DNA of 28,495 bases from Leclercia sp. UBA7405 (lineage in GTDB: Bacteria > Pseudomonadota > Gammaproteobacteria > Enterobacterales > Enterobacteriaceae), in assembly GCA_002469605.1 (NCBI GenBank), contig DKMV01000244.1, forward strand, positions 829 through 29,323, in the 5' to 3' direction. The position numbers and the translations under genes were made by a program. The notes under the pieces were generated by a model. The model had not been told where the DNA came from, did no database searches, and was given only the letters and a program-made list of their open reading frames with translations. Below, piece after piece: positions 16,603-24,335 of this stretch (position 1 is its first letter; each line of letters starts with the position of its first letter).

Positions 16603-17503
16603 CCGTGCCCCCGTTGGTTACGCTCCATTCCGTGCAGGAGGCGGCCTGGGTTTTATCCAGCACCACATCATCCAGCGGGGAAGCCAGTTCCACGCGCTGG
16701 ACGCCCTCAACGTGCAGCGCGGCATAGATGGCGCTGCGCCGGATATCACGTCCCAGCCGCGTCTGGCTGGCGATGTACTTCTGTAGACTGGCTTTAGCCT
16801 CTGCCATCACCGGCTCGGCTTCCGGGCCGGGGTAAAGGAAAATCGTTGCATCAACGCGGTACGGGATAATTTCGGCACTGCGCACCGTCAGGCGGTCCGC
16901 CACCGGCCGCACGTTCTCACTGTTAAGCGCCTGCTCCACCACCGCCAGCAGATCGGCGCCTGCAGTGCCGTCGCCCTCCCGGCTCAGTACGGTCAGCACC
17001 ACCTCCGCCGGGGCCGGGCTGGTTGCGCTGGCATCCGCCACGCGCCCGTCCGCGCTCTTAGCGTGAAATTCATAGGCCGCCGTCGGGCCCGCAACGGACA
17101 GCCCCTCAAATGCAGCAGGAACACGCAGGCGCAGCGCCTCGTCACTTTCCATAACAGCTGCGACCGGCGGCACCGCGTCGTTGTCGGCAGGCGTTACCGT
17201 CAGGCGCTTCACGTTATAGTTGGCCGCCATCTGATCGAGATCGCCCCCTATGGCATACGCCACCATGACCGCCTGCGCGGCCTCATTGACACGCTGCAGT
17301 AACAAAATCTCGCGGTAGGTGTTTTCCTGCAGCAGTTTGGTGACGGGTTCAGATTCCAGCTCAAGCGTGCGCCGCACCGCGTCCTGTTCATCTGCCGGAT
17401 ACAGGGCCACAAACGCGGCCTTACGTTCAGCCAGCAATGATTCAAAGTCCGGCACCTTAACGATTTGCGGCGCGGGGAGCTGGGAAAGGTCAATTACTGC
17501 CAT
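16595..17503 (-). CDS. J: Baseplate assembly protein gpJ
   Basis: gpJ forms the baseplate wedge with gpI and gpW and is of the Baseplate_J family (T4 gp6-like). The product is 302 residues, the same length as P2 gpJ. Features include IDLSQLPAPQIVKVPDFE at the N-terminus, DLDQMAANYNVKRL (about 88-101), VLSREGDGTA (about 172-181) and the C-terminal GVQRVELASPLDDVVL. AGGAG precedes the start by 7 nt. The start overlaps W by 14 nt and the end overlaps I by 8 nt. Confidence 0.96.
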   Translation of the reverse strand: MAVIDLSQLPAPQIVKVPDFESLLAERKAAFVALYPADEQDAVRRTLELESEPVTKLLQENTYREILLLQRVNEAAQAVMVAYAIGGDLDQMAANYNVKRLTVTPADNDAVPPVAAVMESDEALRLRVPAAFEGLSVAGPTAAYEFHAKSADGRVADASATSPAPAEVVLTVLSREGDGTAGADLLAVVEQALNSENVRPVADRLTVRSAEIIPYRVDATIFLYPGPEAEPVMAEAKASLQKYIASQTRLGRDIRRSAIYAALHVEGVQRVELASPLDDVVLDKTQAASCTEWSVTNGGTDE

Positions 17504-17849
17504 TATCTGCTCCTGTTGATACCGAAAGGGACACCGGCGCGCCGTTATTGCGCTTTCCGGTTAGCTCAACCACCATGGAGCCGTCAAAGCTGCTGCTGAT
17601 GGTGATGGAATCCAGCGTAAGCCGTGGCTCCCAGCGGCTCAGGGCCACATAGACCGCAGACATGACCTGCAGGCGCAGCGCCGGGTTTTGTGGCTGGTCT
17701 ATCAGTTCGGACAGAAGGGAGCCATATTCCCGCCGGGCAATGCGGCTCCCCTGCGGGGTCAGCAGAATATCCCGGACCGACTGGCGCAGGTGGTCCGTAT
17801 CGGTAATGGTCCTGCCGTTGCCCTGGCTCATACCGCTATACAGCGTCAT
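17490..17849 (-). CDS. W: Baseplate protein gpW (gp25-like)
   Basis: gpW is a baseplate wedge protein of the T4 gp25/GPW family. The product is 119 residues (P2 gpW is 115). Its TITDTDHLRQSVRDILLTPQGSRIARREYGS stretch includes the family hallmark LLTPxGSR...R.YGS. It overlaps V by 4 nt upstream and J by 14 nt downstream. Confidence 0.96.
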   Translation of the reverse strand: MTLYSGMSQGNGRTITDTDHLRQSVRDILLTPQGSRIARREYGSLLSELIDQPQNPALRLQVMSAVYVALSRWEPRLTLDSITISSSFDGSMVVELTGKRNNGAPVSLSVSTGADNGSN

Positions 17850-18424
17850 ACCGGACCTCCTGACGTATCGCCGCCGAACTTAACGCCGGTGTGACCGTGT
17901 TTATCCACCACGATCCCGTTAGAACTCATAGCGCCGCCGCCCTGGGTGACGCCGCCGTTAATCACGACTTCGCTGTTAATGCGGGTATTATCAGCCTCCA
18001 CCACAAACTCACTGGTTTTCAGGGTGATATTGTCAGCCGCCTCGATCACCATGGATTTAATACCTTTTACGTGCCAGCGTCCGGTGGCGGGCTCGTACTC
18101 AAACCAGCCCCCGTCCGGGTATTCCGTCACGCAGCCGTCCACAGAATCCGACGGAGGCGCAAACTGATTGGAGTAAATGGCAGGCAGCGCAAAGGCGGTT
18201 TCAAGGTTCCCGCCCATGCTCAGCACCACCACCTGTTCATCCGGCGACGGGCACCACCAGGTGCGGCCGCCTCCGGCCCGCAGCGTCAGCCAGTTAATCC
18301 AGTTGGTTTCAAGCTCGCCAATCTTTACCCGGCACAGCCAGTTTTCCCGGTCCACTTCGGTCACGGTGCCGGTGCGGATCAGGTTGGTGATAAGGCGCAT
18401 GATTTCGGTCAGTTGTGCGTTCAT
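17846..18424 (-). CDS. V: Baseplate spike protein gpV
   Basis: gpV is the trimeric membrane-piercing spike at the tail end, related to T4 gp5 and phage Mu gp45. The product from the ATG at 18424 is 192 residues (P2 gpV is 211). The OB-fold start has LIRTGTVTEVDRENWLCRVKIG, then GGGRTWWCPSPDEQVVVLSMGG. A beta-helix part with repeated short strands (about 120-165) follows. The apex has HGH at 176-178, matching the H-x-H that binds iron in P2 gpV. A second in-frame ATG (18400, residue 9) is possible: the Shine-Dalgarno sequence is weak at both, and the Ogr box suggests transcription starts very close to 18424. Confidence 0.94.
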   Translation of the reverse strand: MNAQLTEIMRLITNLIRTGTVTEVDRENWLCRVKIGELETNWINWLTLRAGGGRTWWCPSPDEQVVVLSMGGNLETAFALPAIYSNQFAPPSDSVDGCVTEYPDGGWFEYEPATGRWHVKGIKSMVIEAADNITLKTSEFVVEADNTRINSEVVINGGVTQGGGAMSSNGIVVDKHGHTGVKFGGDTSGGPV

Positions 18425-18470
18425 AACGAAAGGTTGCCATCAGAGGGAAACAGGGGGCAGCGCAGGCACT

Positions 18471-18488
18471 TGTGCCATGCCTGATACA
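18471..18488 (-). promoter_or_regulatory. Ogr box of the V-W-J-I-H late promoter
   Basis: On the minus strand TGT (18488-18486), 12 nt, then ACA (18473-18471) is a perfect Ogr element with flanks TTTGT and ACAAG. It lies in the 68-bp gap between S and V, as for the P2 V promoter. A start point about 55 bp from its centre would fall near 18425. No clear -10 hexamer is visible at the expected place; TATGAA (18425-18420) is the best but sits about 8 bp too far. Confidence 0.82.
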
Positions 18489-18492
18489 AAGA

Positions 18493-18939
18493 TCACTGCG
18501 CCAGCCAGCGCAGCAGGGTGTCACGGGTTACGTTTTCCACTTCATCATTCACGCCCAGCAGGCGGCGCTGCGAGTAGCGGACCTCCGGCCCTTTGCGGCT
18601 GACGCGATCACGCAGGCCGTAATGGTGAACACGGGCAATACGCTGCACTGAGCCGTCAAACTGGACGCTGGCAGAATCCGCGCTGGCAGCGGTTTTCAGG
18701 TATTTGGTGGTGCGAAGTTTTGCAAACATCTGGCGCCTGATGCGGCCCTTTTTGCTGCGGGCCGTTACCCGGCGCGGCTCGTATCCGCTCCCGTCCGGGT
18801 TTCGCTGCAGCCTGATATTCTGCTGCTGCCTGCGGCGCAATTCCTGCGCCAGCTGACGCATCATGCGGCTGCGCGCGGCAGGCTCCAGATTCGCCAGCAA
18901 CGCCGCCAGCCAGTCATCCACCCTCTGCAGATCACCCAT
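18493..18939 (-). CDS. S: Tail completion protein gpS
   Basis: gpS is needed to complete the tail (virion morphogenesis family PF05069). The product is 148 residues (P2 gpS is 150). It has an N-terminal helical part (DDWLAALLANLEPAARSRMMRQLAQELRRRQQ), then RNPDGSGYEPRR and the conserved RIARVHHYGLRDRVSRKGPEVRYSQRRLLG. It overlaps R by 8 nt upstream. It is the last gene of the O-to-S operon, followed by the V promoter. Confidence 0.96.
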   Translation of the reverse strand: MGDLQRVDDWLAALLANLEPAARSRMMRQLAQELRRRQQQNIRLQRNPDGSGYEPRRVTARSKKGRIRRQMFAKLRTTKYLKTAASADSASVQFDGSVQRIARVHHYGLRDRVSRKGPEVRYSQRRLLGVNDEVENVTRDTLLRWLAQ

Positions 18940-19363
18940 GCTTCACCGTCCACATTTCTTCCGGTACGTCCGGTTCCGGCACCGCTTCAACGCTCGACAC
19001 GCCCCCGTCAGTGCTGACCAGCACGCGCTCCGTCAGCTGCAGGTTCAGGCTGATATCGCACACATCATTGCGCAGAATGTCCACGTCAAAGGTGAACAGC
19101 TTTTCGCGCAGCTCAGGGTTATTAATGGCATCCGGCTGATTGTCCGTGAGCCAGAGCAGAACGGGCGCCATCAGCAGGTTCTGGTCCCCGCTGAAATCCT
19201 CGATCACCACGTTCAGGGTGTAGCGGTACTCCCATGACATGGAGCTGGCCCCGGTTGCCACCAATGAGCCGTTATCCACAAACAGGTGCAGTTTGTCCGG
19301 GTTACTGCGGACATACGGCACCGCCTTATTCAGGGCGCTGCGTAAAGACTGCGGCTTGTTCAC
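18932..19363 (-). CDS. R: Tail completion protein gpR
   Basis: gpR is a tail completion protein of the P2_R family. I chose the GTG at 19363 as start. It yields MNKPQSLRSALNKAV, which aligns with P2 gpR MLKPDSLRRALTDAV, and has AGGAG seven nt upstream. An ATG at 19384 in frame lacks both. The product is 143 residues (P2 gpR is 155). Conserved parts include LFVDNGSLVATGASSMSWEYRYTLN and PVLLWLTDNQPD. The start lies inside the end of lysC in another frame. Confidence 0.93.
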   Translation of the reverse strand: MNKPQSLRSALNKAVPYVRSNPDKLHLFVDNGSLVATGASSMSWEYRYTLNVVIEDFSGDQNLLMAPVLLWLTDNQPDAINNPELREKLFTFDVDILRNDVCDISLNLQLTERVLVSTDGGVSSVEAVPEPDVPEEMWTVKHG

Positions 19364-19616
19364 TGTCTCGCTCCTGACACGCAATTATCGTGTCCACTTT
19401 GTCAGCACACGCCGCCCAGGCGGCCTCCGTTTCATCCAGCACCGCATTCAGATCGCCGTTACTGCGCGGCGCTGACCTTTCCAGGCGGCACTGCGTCACT
19501 CTGGGACAGCCACTCACGGTAAGCTGCACCTCCGGCGAGGGCCGGACGCTCCCGCAGCCGGATAACGTCAGCAGGCAAAGGAGTGTCAGCCCAGCGGCGC
19601 AAATCCTCATTTTCAC
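19326..19616 (-). CDS. lysC: Outer-membrane spanin lipoprotein LysC (Rz1-like)
   Basis: LysC is the small outer-membrane lipoprotein of the two-component spanin that disrupts the outer membrane at lysis. The 96-residue product begins MKMRICAAGLTLLCLLTLSGC, a signal peptide with lipobox LSGC and lipidated C21. A short proline-bearing segment follows. It is encoded in a shifted frame overlapping the last half of lysB and runs 38 nt into R, as in P2 where lysC is nested in lysB. Confidence 0.9.
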   Translation of the reverse strand: MKMRICAAGLTLLCLLTLSGCGSVRPSPEVQLTVSGCPRVTQCRLERSAPRSNGDLNAVLDETEAAWAACADKVDTIIACQERDSEQAAVFTQRPE

Positions 19617-19884
19617 GTTTCAGTTCCTCTATCCGGTGCTGACGGTTGCGCAGCAGCGCGGTGGTCTGCTCCGCCGCCGCATAAAGCCGCATCTGCTCCC
19701 GGCTGTTGGTTTCAGTCAGAATGGAAAGGCCGATCAGCTGGCTGTTTTTCTTCGTCAGTTCCTGCGCTTTGCTTTTCAGCGCCGCGCCCTGCGTCTCGAT
19801 GGTGTGACTGGCATTGTTAAGCCGCCACGACTGCCAGCCCAGCGCCGCGAGTGTCAGCGCCAGCACTACCGCCAGCGCCCGCAT
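19459..19884 (-). CDS. lysB: Inner-membrane spanin LysB (Rz-like)
   Basis: LysB is the inner-membrane spanin partner of LysC. The start at 19884 gives 141 residues, the same length as P2 LysB, with one N-terminal TM segment (ALAVVLALTLAALGW). A long coiled coil follows (about 20-100). The block RENEDLRRWADTPLPADVIRLRERPA matches the LysB motif ENEDFRRW...LPDAVRRL. The ATG overlaps the stop of the preceding gene (TGATG), which fits coupling. The frame continues upstream to 19980 but without a TM start. Confidence 0.93.
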   Translation of the reverse strand: MRALAVVLALTLAALGWQSWRLNNASHTIETQGAALKSKAQELTKKNSQLIGLSILTETNSREQMRLYAAAEQTTALLRNRQHRIEELKRENEDLRRWADTPLPADVIRLRERPALAGGAAYREWLSQSDAVPPGKVSAAQ

Positions 19885-20261
19885 CAGGCTGCTGCCGTCT
19901 CTGACAGCTGAGAACGGGCAACCCGGTAAACCAACAGCGTCAGTAAATAAAACACCAGGGTGATCACCCAGCCGGACCACGCAAGGCAGACAACAATCAG
20001 GATTTTCATCAGCCAGCTGAGTAACGGCTTATCCGGCGCGGTAAAGAATTTCCTGAGCGACTCGTTGAGGGATTGTTTTGCTGTACCTCCGGCAATTGCG
20101 CCAAGCACGCCGCATAAGGTCAGCGCCCAGGTTAAAAGACTCATAACCCAGACAGCGGCAGCAACCAGGACCGGGGCGCTGCTGCGTGGATAAAACAGCG
20201 CGGCCATCAACAGCACCACCCATGCGATCTGAAAAAACACGTTCATGATTTTCTTTTTCAT
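19884..20261 (-). CDS. lysA: Putative lysis-timing membrane protein (LysA position)
   Basis: The 125-residue product has hydrophobic segments at about 8-24 (VFFQIAWVVLLMAALFY), 30-60 (two adjacent helices, ending in a glycine-rich turn) and 83-112. It is therefore a polytopic inner-membrane protein with a positive N-terminus (MKKK). It lies between the endolysin and lysB, exactly where P2 has lysA, which affects lysis timing (antiholin-like). I assign it by position and topology, not by clear sequence identity. The stop is coupled to the lysB start. Confidence 0.75.
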   Translation of the reverse strand: MKKKIMNVFFQIAWVVLLMAALFYPRSSAPVLVAAAVWVMSLLTWALTLCGVLGAIAGGTAKQSLNESLRKFFTAPDKPLLSWLMKILIVVCLAWSGWVITLVFYLLTLLVYRVARSQLSETAAA

Positions 20262-20265
20262 TGCG

Positions 20266-20775
20266 TTACGCTCCTTTTAAGCACCAGGCCAGCTCCCGCG
20301 CGCGGCGGTTCTCCAGCCCTTTATTTTTCTTACCGTTGACGTAAACCCAGCGCGGCAGCTCGTTGCATGCCTGCCACCACTGCTGGCGGTTGATGTAGGA
20401 CACCATGGTGGATCGGCATATTGCGCCGGTGCCCACGTTGAAGCCGATGCTTACCAGCGCATCGTAAACATGCTGCGGGGGCCTGACCTTCAGGCAGGCA
20501 TCCAGCCTTTTTTCCGTCAGCAACACATTGCTGATTAACCCCTGCGCCGCCTGCCGTTCCGTGATGGTTTTACCGGGCACCACGCCGGACGTGTTACCGA
20601 TCCCGTCAGTCCAGACACCCGCGCTGCACTGATAAGGCTGCAGGCGGCACCCCTCAAAGTCGGCTAACAGCTTCAGCCCCTCCACTGAGGTATTCAGCGA
20701 CTGGAAACCGGGCAGCGTGGCGGCGATAGCCAGTACCACCCCGACAAGGCAGCGTTTAACGATTGAAGGATTCAT
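20266..20775 (-). CDS. SAR-type endolysin, GH24 lysozyme
   Basis: This is the cell-wall hydrolase used at lysis. The 169-residue protein has a weakly hydrophobic, G/A-rich N-terminal segment (about 9-24, preceded by KR), the mark of a signal-anchor-release domain secreted by the Sec system. The GH24 catalytic site is E41, C50 and T56 (E-8aa-C-5aa-T). Asp is commoner at the middle place, and Cys is a known variant. WTDGIGNTSG and ALVSIGFNVGTGAICRSTM are family blocks. The ATG at 20775 has GCGGGGGGAAT just before it and overlaps the holin gene by 20 nt. P2 gpK is an unrelated type at the same map place, so the gene has been swapped. Confidence 0.94.
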   Translation of the reverse strand: MNPSIVKRCLVGVVLAIAATLPGFQSLNTSVEGLKLLADFEGCRLQPYQCSAGVWTDGIGNTSGVVPGKTITERQAAQGLISNVLLTEKRLDACLKVRPPQHVYDALVSIGFNVGTGAICRSTMVSYINRQQWWQACNELPRWVYVNGKKNKGLENRRARELAWCLKGA

Positions 20776-20971
20776 ATTCCCCCCGCGTGATTTGCCCGTC
20801 GCGCAGCAGCTGGTAGGTTTTGTGCTTGTAGTACCAGTTGATAGCCAGCATCAGCACACCGATCAGCACGCCGCCAACCGTTGAAGCATCCTTAAGCGAC
20901 AGATCGCCCAGCCATGCCAGCAAAACAGCGATGCAATACGTGATAAAGGCGCTGATTCGTTCAAGCGTCAT
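20756..20971 (-). CDS. Small two-TM holin (class II, pinholin-like)
   Basis: Holins set lysis timing. The 71-residue product has two TM segments (about 9-22 FITYCIAVLLAWLG and 33-48 GGVLIGVLMLAINWYY) and a charged C-terminal tail (KHKTYQLLRDGQITRGEYE). This is the class II layout shared by HP1-family holins and phage 21 S. It precedes a SAR endolysin, and small-hole holins that depolarise the membrane are the usual partners of such enzymes. It occupies the place of P2 gene Y. The ATG is 1 codon after the X stop. Confidence 0.88.
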   Translation of the reverse strand: MTLERISAFITYCIAVLLAWLGDLSLKDASTVGGVLIGVLMLAINWYYKHKTYQLLRDGQITRGEYESFNR

Positions 20972-20974
20972 AAT

Positions 20975-21178
20975 TCAGTCCCATAGCTGGACGGTCTGCG
21001 CCGTGGTTGTCGCCGGAATTTCCGGCAACTCCACCTGCAGTCCGTGCGGTAAAAAAGGGCCATACTCAGCCAGCCCCGGATTTGCCTGCAGAACCTGCTC
21101 GGTGACACCCTGCGTGCGCCCGTAATGACGCCAGCAAAGCGCGTCCACCGTGTCATACTGGTGCGCACGCACTTTCAT
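20975..21178 (-). CDS. X: Tail protein gpX
   Basis: gpX is a small tail protein with a LysM-like fold, needed for tail assembly. The chosen start MKVRAHQYDTVDALCWRHYG (ATG at 21178) gives 67 residues, equal to P2 gpX. YGRTQGVTEQVLQANPGLAE and LPHGLQVELPE are conserved. The ATG overlaps the stop of L (TGATG). Upstream in-frame codons belong to L. Confidence 0.96.
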   Translation of the reverse strand: MKVRAHQYDTVDALCWRHYGRTQGVTEQVLQANPGLAEYGPFLPHGLQVELPEIPATTTAQTVQLWD

Positions 21179-21642
21179 CAGATAAGCTCCACCGTGCAGT
21201 GCGGTGCATCCTGCACCCGGCTGATAGCCCATCGGGCATCACGCCACAGATCGCCGCTGGCCTCCGCCAGTTCCTCCCCTCGCTTTACCCCGGACGCCGT
21301 GGCGTCATAATCCTGGTAACGCTCATTGAGCACGGCGCGCGCCCAGCAATACACGGCGTTAAGGTAGTGCTGGATGCGCTCACTTTTGCCGTCCAGCATT
21401 TCCGCCGGCACGTCAGCCAGATCCCGGTAGCCCAGCATCTGCTGGCGGTTGCGGAAGTCGTACAGCTCGGCGTTAACTTCGGAAATGGCTGTCAGCGCAA
21501 CCTGCCTCAGACGGGGCTGCGTCACCGTGCCGTCAGTGCGCATCACGCTGCGAAATTCCGACAGGTCCACATCAGGCCAGAACGGCGTATTTTTAATAAT
21601 GTCCGCCTGTTCCGGTGCCTGTTCTGGCGCAATAAACTGCAT
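21178..21642 (-). CDS. L: Head completion/stabilisation protein gpL
   Basis: gpL is the head completion protein that joins the filled head for tail attachment. The chosen start MQFIAPEQAPEQADIIKNT (ATG at 21642) has AGGAG 8 nt upstream and gives 154 residues (P2 gpL is 169). The frame is open further upstream (to 21705) but without gpL character. Conserved segments are FWPDVDLSEFRSVMR, EVNAELYDFRN, LADVPAEMLDGKS and LWRDARWAISRVQD. A 93-bp gap separates it from M; it holds a GTGCC/GGCAC inverted repeat only. Confidence 0.94.
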   Translation of the reverse strand: MQFIAPEQAPEQADIIKNTPFWPDVDLSEFRSVMRTDGTVTQPRLRQVALTAISEVNAELYDFRNRQQMLGYRDLADVPAEMLDGKSERIQHYLNAVYCWARAVLNERYQDYDATASGVKRGEELAEASGDLWRDARWAISRVQDAPHCTVELI

Positions 21643-21735
21643 GCGGCTTTCTCCTGAAATAGTGGGCGGTGGACGGGGTTTTGATGTGGCAGAGCCTTTC
21701 GCCACCCCGTGCCGCCCGTGCGCGGGGCACGTTCG

Positions 21736-22386
21736 TTAGCGGCTGTCACTGCGCAATCTGCGCTCCAGCTGCTGCTTTTCTTTTTTCACGCCGCAGCGGG
21801 GATCGAGCTGCAGCGCATGGGTAAGGTGATTAAGGGCAGAAGCCGGGTTGCTTTCGGTCAGTACCGCGCCGATGGCTTTATGCAGGCGCGCCCGGGACTG
21901 GTCCGGCATATCCAGATCGGTAGTCAGTTCCAGCGTCTGCAGGAGCAGATTGGCATCAAAACCGGCGGCGGCCAGCAGGGCGCCTTGTGCGGCGTCCGCC
22001 ATTTCTTCCGCCAGAACGGTCTGCACGTTGCGGTTGCCCAGCGGCATCACCCAGCCATGGCGCAGCGCATGGCGCCCGATTTCCAGCGCACCGGCATAAT
22101 CACCGGCGTCGATACGCCACAGCATCACGTACATCAGCACGTCATCCTGCTGCGCACCTCCTGCAGCCAGCACGCCCTCCGCCCAGGCGGCATACTTCGG
22201 CAGAAGCTCCACCTTGATTGCCGCCTTTTTCACGGTGGACTGGATACCCTTAAGGCGGCGGCGGTCTTCTGCCAGCTGCAGCAGCATCAGGTCATAGCCG
22301 GACGCATGGCGAACACTGCCGCCCTCCCGGGCGGCCTGTTCGGCCTGAATGCGCAGGCGGTGCTGCCGTGCGGGACTCAGGCTCAT
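21736..22386 (-). CDS. M: Terminase small/endonuclease subunit gpM
   Basis: gpM is the terminase subunit that cuts cos DNA during packaging with gpP. The 216-residue product (P2 gpM is 247) has the conserved SVRHASGYDLMLLQLAEDRRRLK, ELLPKYAAWAEGVL and AQQDDVLMYVMLWRIDAGDYAGALEIGRHAL. It ends after GVKKEKQQLERRLR and lacks the basic tail of P2 gpM (about 30 residues). It lies 3 nt after N in the capsid operon. Confidence 0.95.
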   Translation of the reverse strand: MSLSPARQHRLRIQAEQAAREGGSVRHASGYDLMLLQLAEDRRRLKGIQSTVKKAAIKVELLPKYAAWAEGVLAAGGAQQDDVLMYVMLWRIDAGDYAGALEIGRHALRHGWVMPLGNRNVQTVLAEEMADAAQGALLAAAGFDANLLLQTLELTTDLDMPDQSRARLHKAIGAVLTESNPASALNHLTHALQLDPRCGVKKEKQQLERRLRSDSR

Positions 22387-22389
22387 GCG

Positions 22390-23451
22390 TTACTCCCCAC
22401 CTTCCGGCGCAGCTGGCGCGCTGAAATCACCGATTTCGATATTTTCGACCAGGGCCGCGCAGCGGTAGTCTTCAATCACGTACGCTTCGTTGACGGATTC
22501 GAAGTTTTCAATCCGGTCACGTTTCGGGTTGTCGATAACAGAACGGCGGCGGGTGTCCTCCTGCCAGTAAATGGACAGGTTATCCAGACGGGTGATCAGC
22601 AGGGCATTGGCCGGGAAGAACGGCGCACGCACCGCCTGCAGGCCGCCCATGCGTTTCTGGCTGATAATTAGATCGGCGGCGATTTTCTCGCTGTTTTCCT
22701 GCTCTTTGTTAACCAGCGGGAAATACTTGTCGGACAGCAACTCGCGGCCGCAGATAACAACCAGCTCGTCATCATCCTGATACACCACGTCGATCAGCTC
22801 GTTAACCGCATCCATCACCACGGCGTCCAGGTTGGCATAGTCGCCGCCCTTGCCCACCTTTACCGCGCCTGCGGTGGTGGTGCCGTCCTGGGTGGTGCTG
22901 CCCATAACGTGGTCCGGCGCGTCTTCGCGGATTTTCTGCAGCCAGCCCTTATTCACGTCCTGCAGCAGCGGGTTTTCTTCGCGGTTGGAGGTTTTGGCGC
23001 GCTTCACGCCGTTAAAGCCGATCATGATGCGGTCCAGCGCCTGGCGCTTGACGATGGCGTTACGGATACGCACCTGGAAGTCCTGGAATTTCGCCCACAG
23101 GTCCAGCTTTGCGTAGGTCAGCACCGTGTCAAAGTTGGTCTGTTCGCATTTATATTCCACGTCCTCCATCAGCATCGGATCGGTAGGTTCGCGCTCTTTG
23201 GTGGTGGTGTCGGTGGTTCCGGCAATGGTGGAGCCAACGCCCAGGCCAAGCAGCTGGCCGGACTGTTCCGCAACCGGCGTGATGTTAATCAGCGTCAGAA
23301 AAGCGGCGGACTGCTGGATCTGGTCTTCCAGCGTCTGCTGCACGGACGGGTCCACGGTGAACTTGCTGGAAAGTTCTTCCACTTCCACGTTGTTCAGGCG
23401 TGCCAGCTGCTGCAGGTAGGCGTTAAAGGCAAAGCGGGTATTCTTTTTCAT
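22390..23451 (-). CDS. N: Major capsid protein gpN
   Basis: gpN forms the icosahedral shell. The product is 353 residues (P2 gpN is 357), similar throughout: RFAFNAYLQQLARLN at the start, then DLWAKFQDFQVRIRNAIVKRQALD and VGKGGDYANLDAVVMDA. In P2, gpO cleaves gpN after F31; here residues 30-33 are KFTV, so the same site KF|TV is kept. It is preceded by the scaffold-protease O and followed by M, in the O-N-M-L order. Confidence 0.97.
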   Translation of the reverse strand: MKKNTRFAFNAYLQQLARLNNVEVEELSSKFTVDPSVQQTLEDQIQQSAAFLTLINITPVAEQSGQLLGLGVGSTIAGTTDTTTKEREPTDPMLMEDVEYKCEQTNFDTVLTYAKLDLWAKFQDFQVRIRNAIVKRQALDRIMIGFNGVKRAKTSNREENPLLQDVNKGWLQKIREDAPDHVMGSTTQDGTTTAGAVKVGKGGDYANLDAVVMDAVNELIDVVYQDDDELVVICGRELLSDKYFPLVNKEQENSEKIAADLIISQKRMGGLQAVRAPFFPANALLITRLDNLSIYWQEDTRRRSVIDNPKRDRIENFESVNEAYVIEDYRCAALVENIEIGDFSAPAAPEGGE

Positions 23452-23467
23452 CGGGTTTTATGCTCCA

Positions 23468-24301
23468 TCAGCAATTGGTCAGGGTGCCTGCCGGTGCGTC
23501 ACCGCCCGGCGCGCGCTGGCGGTAATCTTTACGGCTGTCTTCACGGCTCAGCTGCTGCTGAAGCTCGGCAAAGGCGGCCTGCTGCTCCTGCAGCGAGGAT
23601 TCAAGCTCAGAAATGCGCGCGTCCTGGTCGGACAGGGATTTATCGGTGCGCTCGCTCAGGTTCTGCTGCTCGGTGGCGACCAGCTCGACGGCTTTGTGCA
23701 CGTCTGAGAAACGCGCATCATCGGTCTGCTCTTTTTTGGTGAACAGGGCGGTGACGCGGGCAAAGAGGGACGGCTTTTCGTCCTGGGTTTCTTCCAGTTC
23801 GATCAGCGTTTCTTCGGCGGCGGTAAACAGGTTTTCCGGATTCTGCTTGCGGTTTGCCAGCGGGTTGTGCGCGGCGCTGGCGCTGAAGGTCAGCATCTCA
23901 GTGCCCAGGCTCGCCGGATCGTCAGTGGCGGCCAGCCCAACAAGGTAGGCTTTGCCGGTGTCGGCAAACTTCGGGCTGACTTCCATGGAGGTGAAAAGCT
24001 TCTGGCCTTTCTTGACCAGTTCAACCAGTGCGCTGGTCGGTTCCACGTCGGCATACAGCGCCATTTTGCCCTTCAGCGGTCCGTCCTGAATTTCTTCAGC
24101 AACCAGCGCCGTCACCCTGCCGTAGCGGTTGAAGGTGCTTTCCGGCAGATAAGACTTGATGTGCTCAAGGTTAATCAGCGCGGTGTAGACCTCCGGGTTG
24201 TAGCTGGCCGCCATCTGCTCCAGCCATTCGCGCTGGATTTCGCGTCCGTCGGTGGTGGCACCTTCCACCCCGATGCGGAAACGCTTTGCTTTCACTGTCA
24301 T
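23468..24301 (-). CDS. O: Capsid scaffolding protein and serine protease gpO
   Basis: gpO is both internal scaffold and maturation protease for the head. The 277-residue product (P2 gpO is 284) has D18, H47 and S105 at the places of the P2 triad D19, H48 and S107. The contexts are TDGR, LEHIKSY and FTSMEVSP. A C-terminal coiled coil (about 200-260, SLSDQDARISELESSLQEQQ) is the scaffold part. GGAG lies 8 nt before the ATG. It is the first gene of the minus-strand O-to-S operon and is divergent from P. Confidence 0.96.
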   Translation of the reverse strand: MTVKAKRFRIGVEGATTDGREIQREWLEQMAASYNPEVYTALINLEHIKSYLPESTFNRYGRVTALVAEEIQDGPLKGKMALYADVEPTSALVELVKKGQKLFTSMEVSPKFADTGKAYLVGLAATDDPASLGTEMLTFSASAAHNPLANRKQNPENLFTAAEETLIELEETQDEKPSLFARVTALFTKKEQTDDARFSDVHKAVELVATEQQNLSERTDKSLSDQDARISELESSLQEQQAAFAELQQQLSREDSRKDYRQRAPGGDAPAGTLTNC

Positions 24302-24335
24302 GAGCCGTGCTCCGTTAGAAATTACTTACTGGAGC

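Noticed and set aside
18309..18524. 71-codon minus-strand frame between S and V
   Set aside because: It overlaps the start of V in another frame and the Ogr box, without any recognisable domain.
21709..22671. 320-codon plus-strand frame opposite M and the end of N
   Set aside because: It lies over two recognised capsid/terminase genes and has no family signature.
22909..23742. 277-codon plus-strand frame opposite N and O
   Set aside because: Antisense to conserved head genes; the C-terminal half is low-complexity R/A/G.
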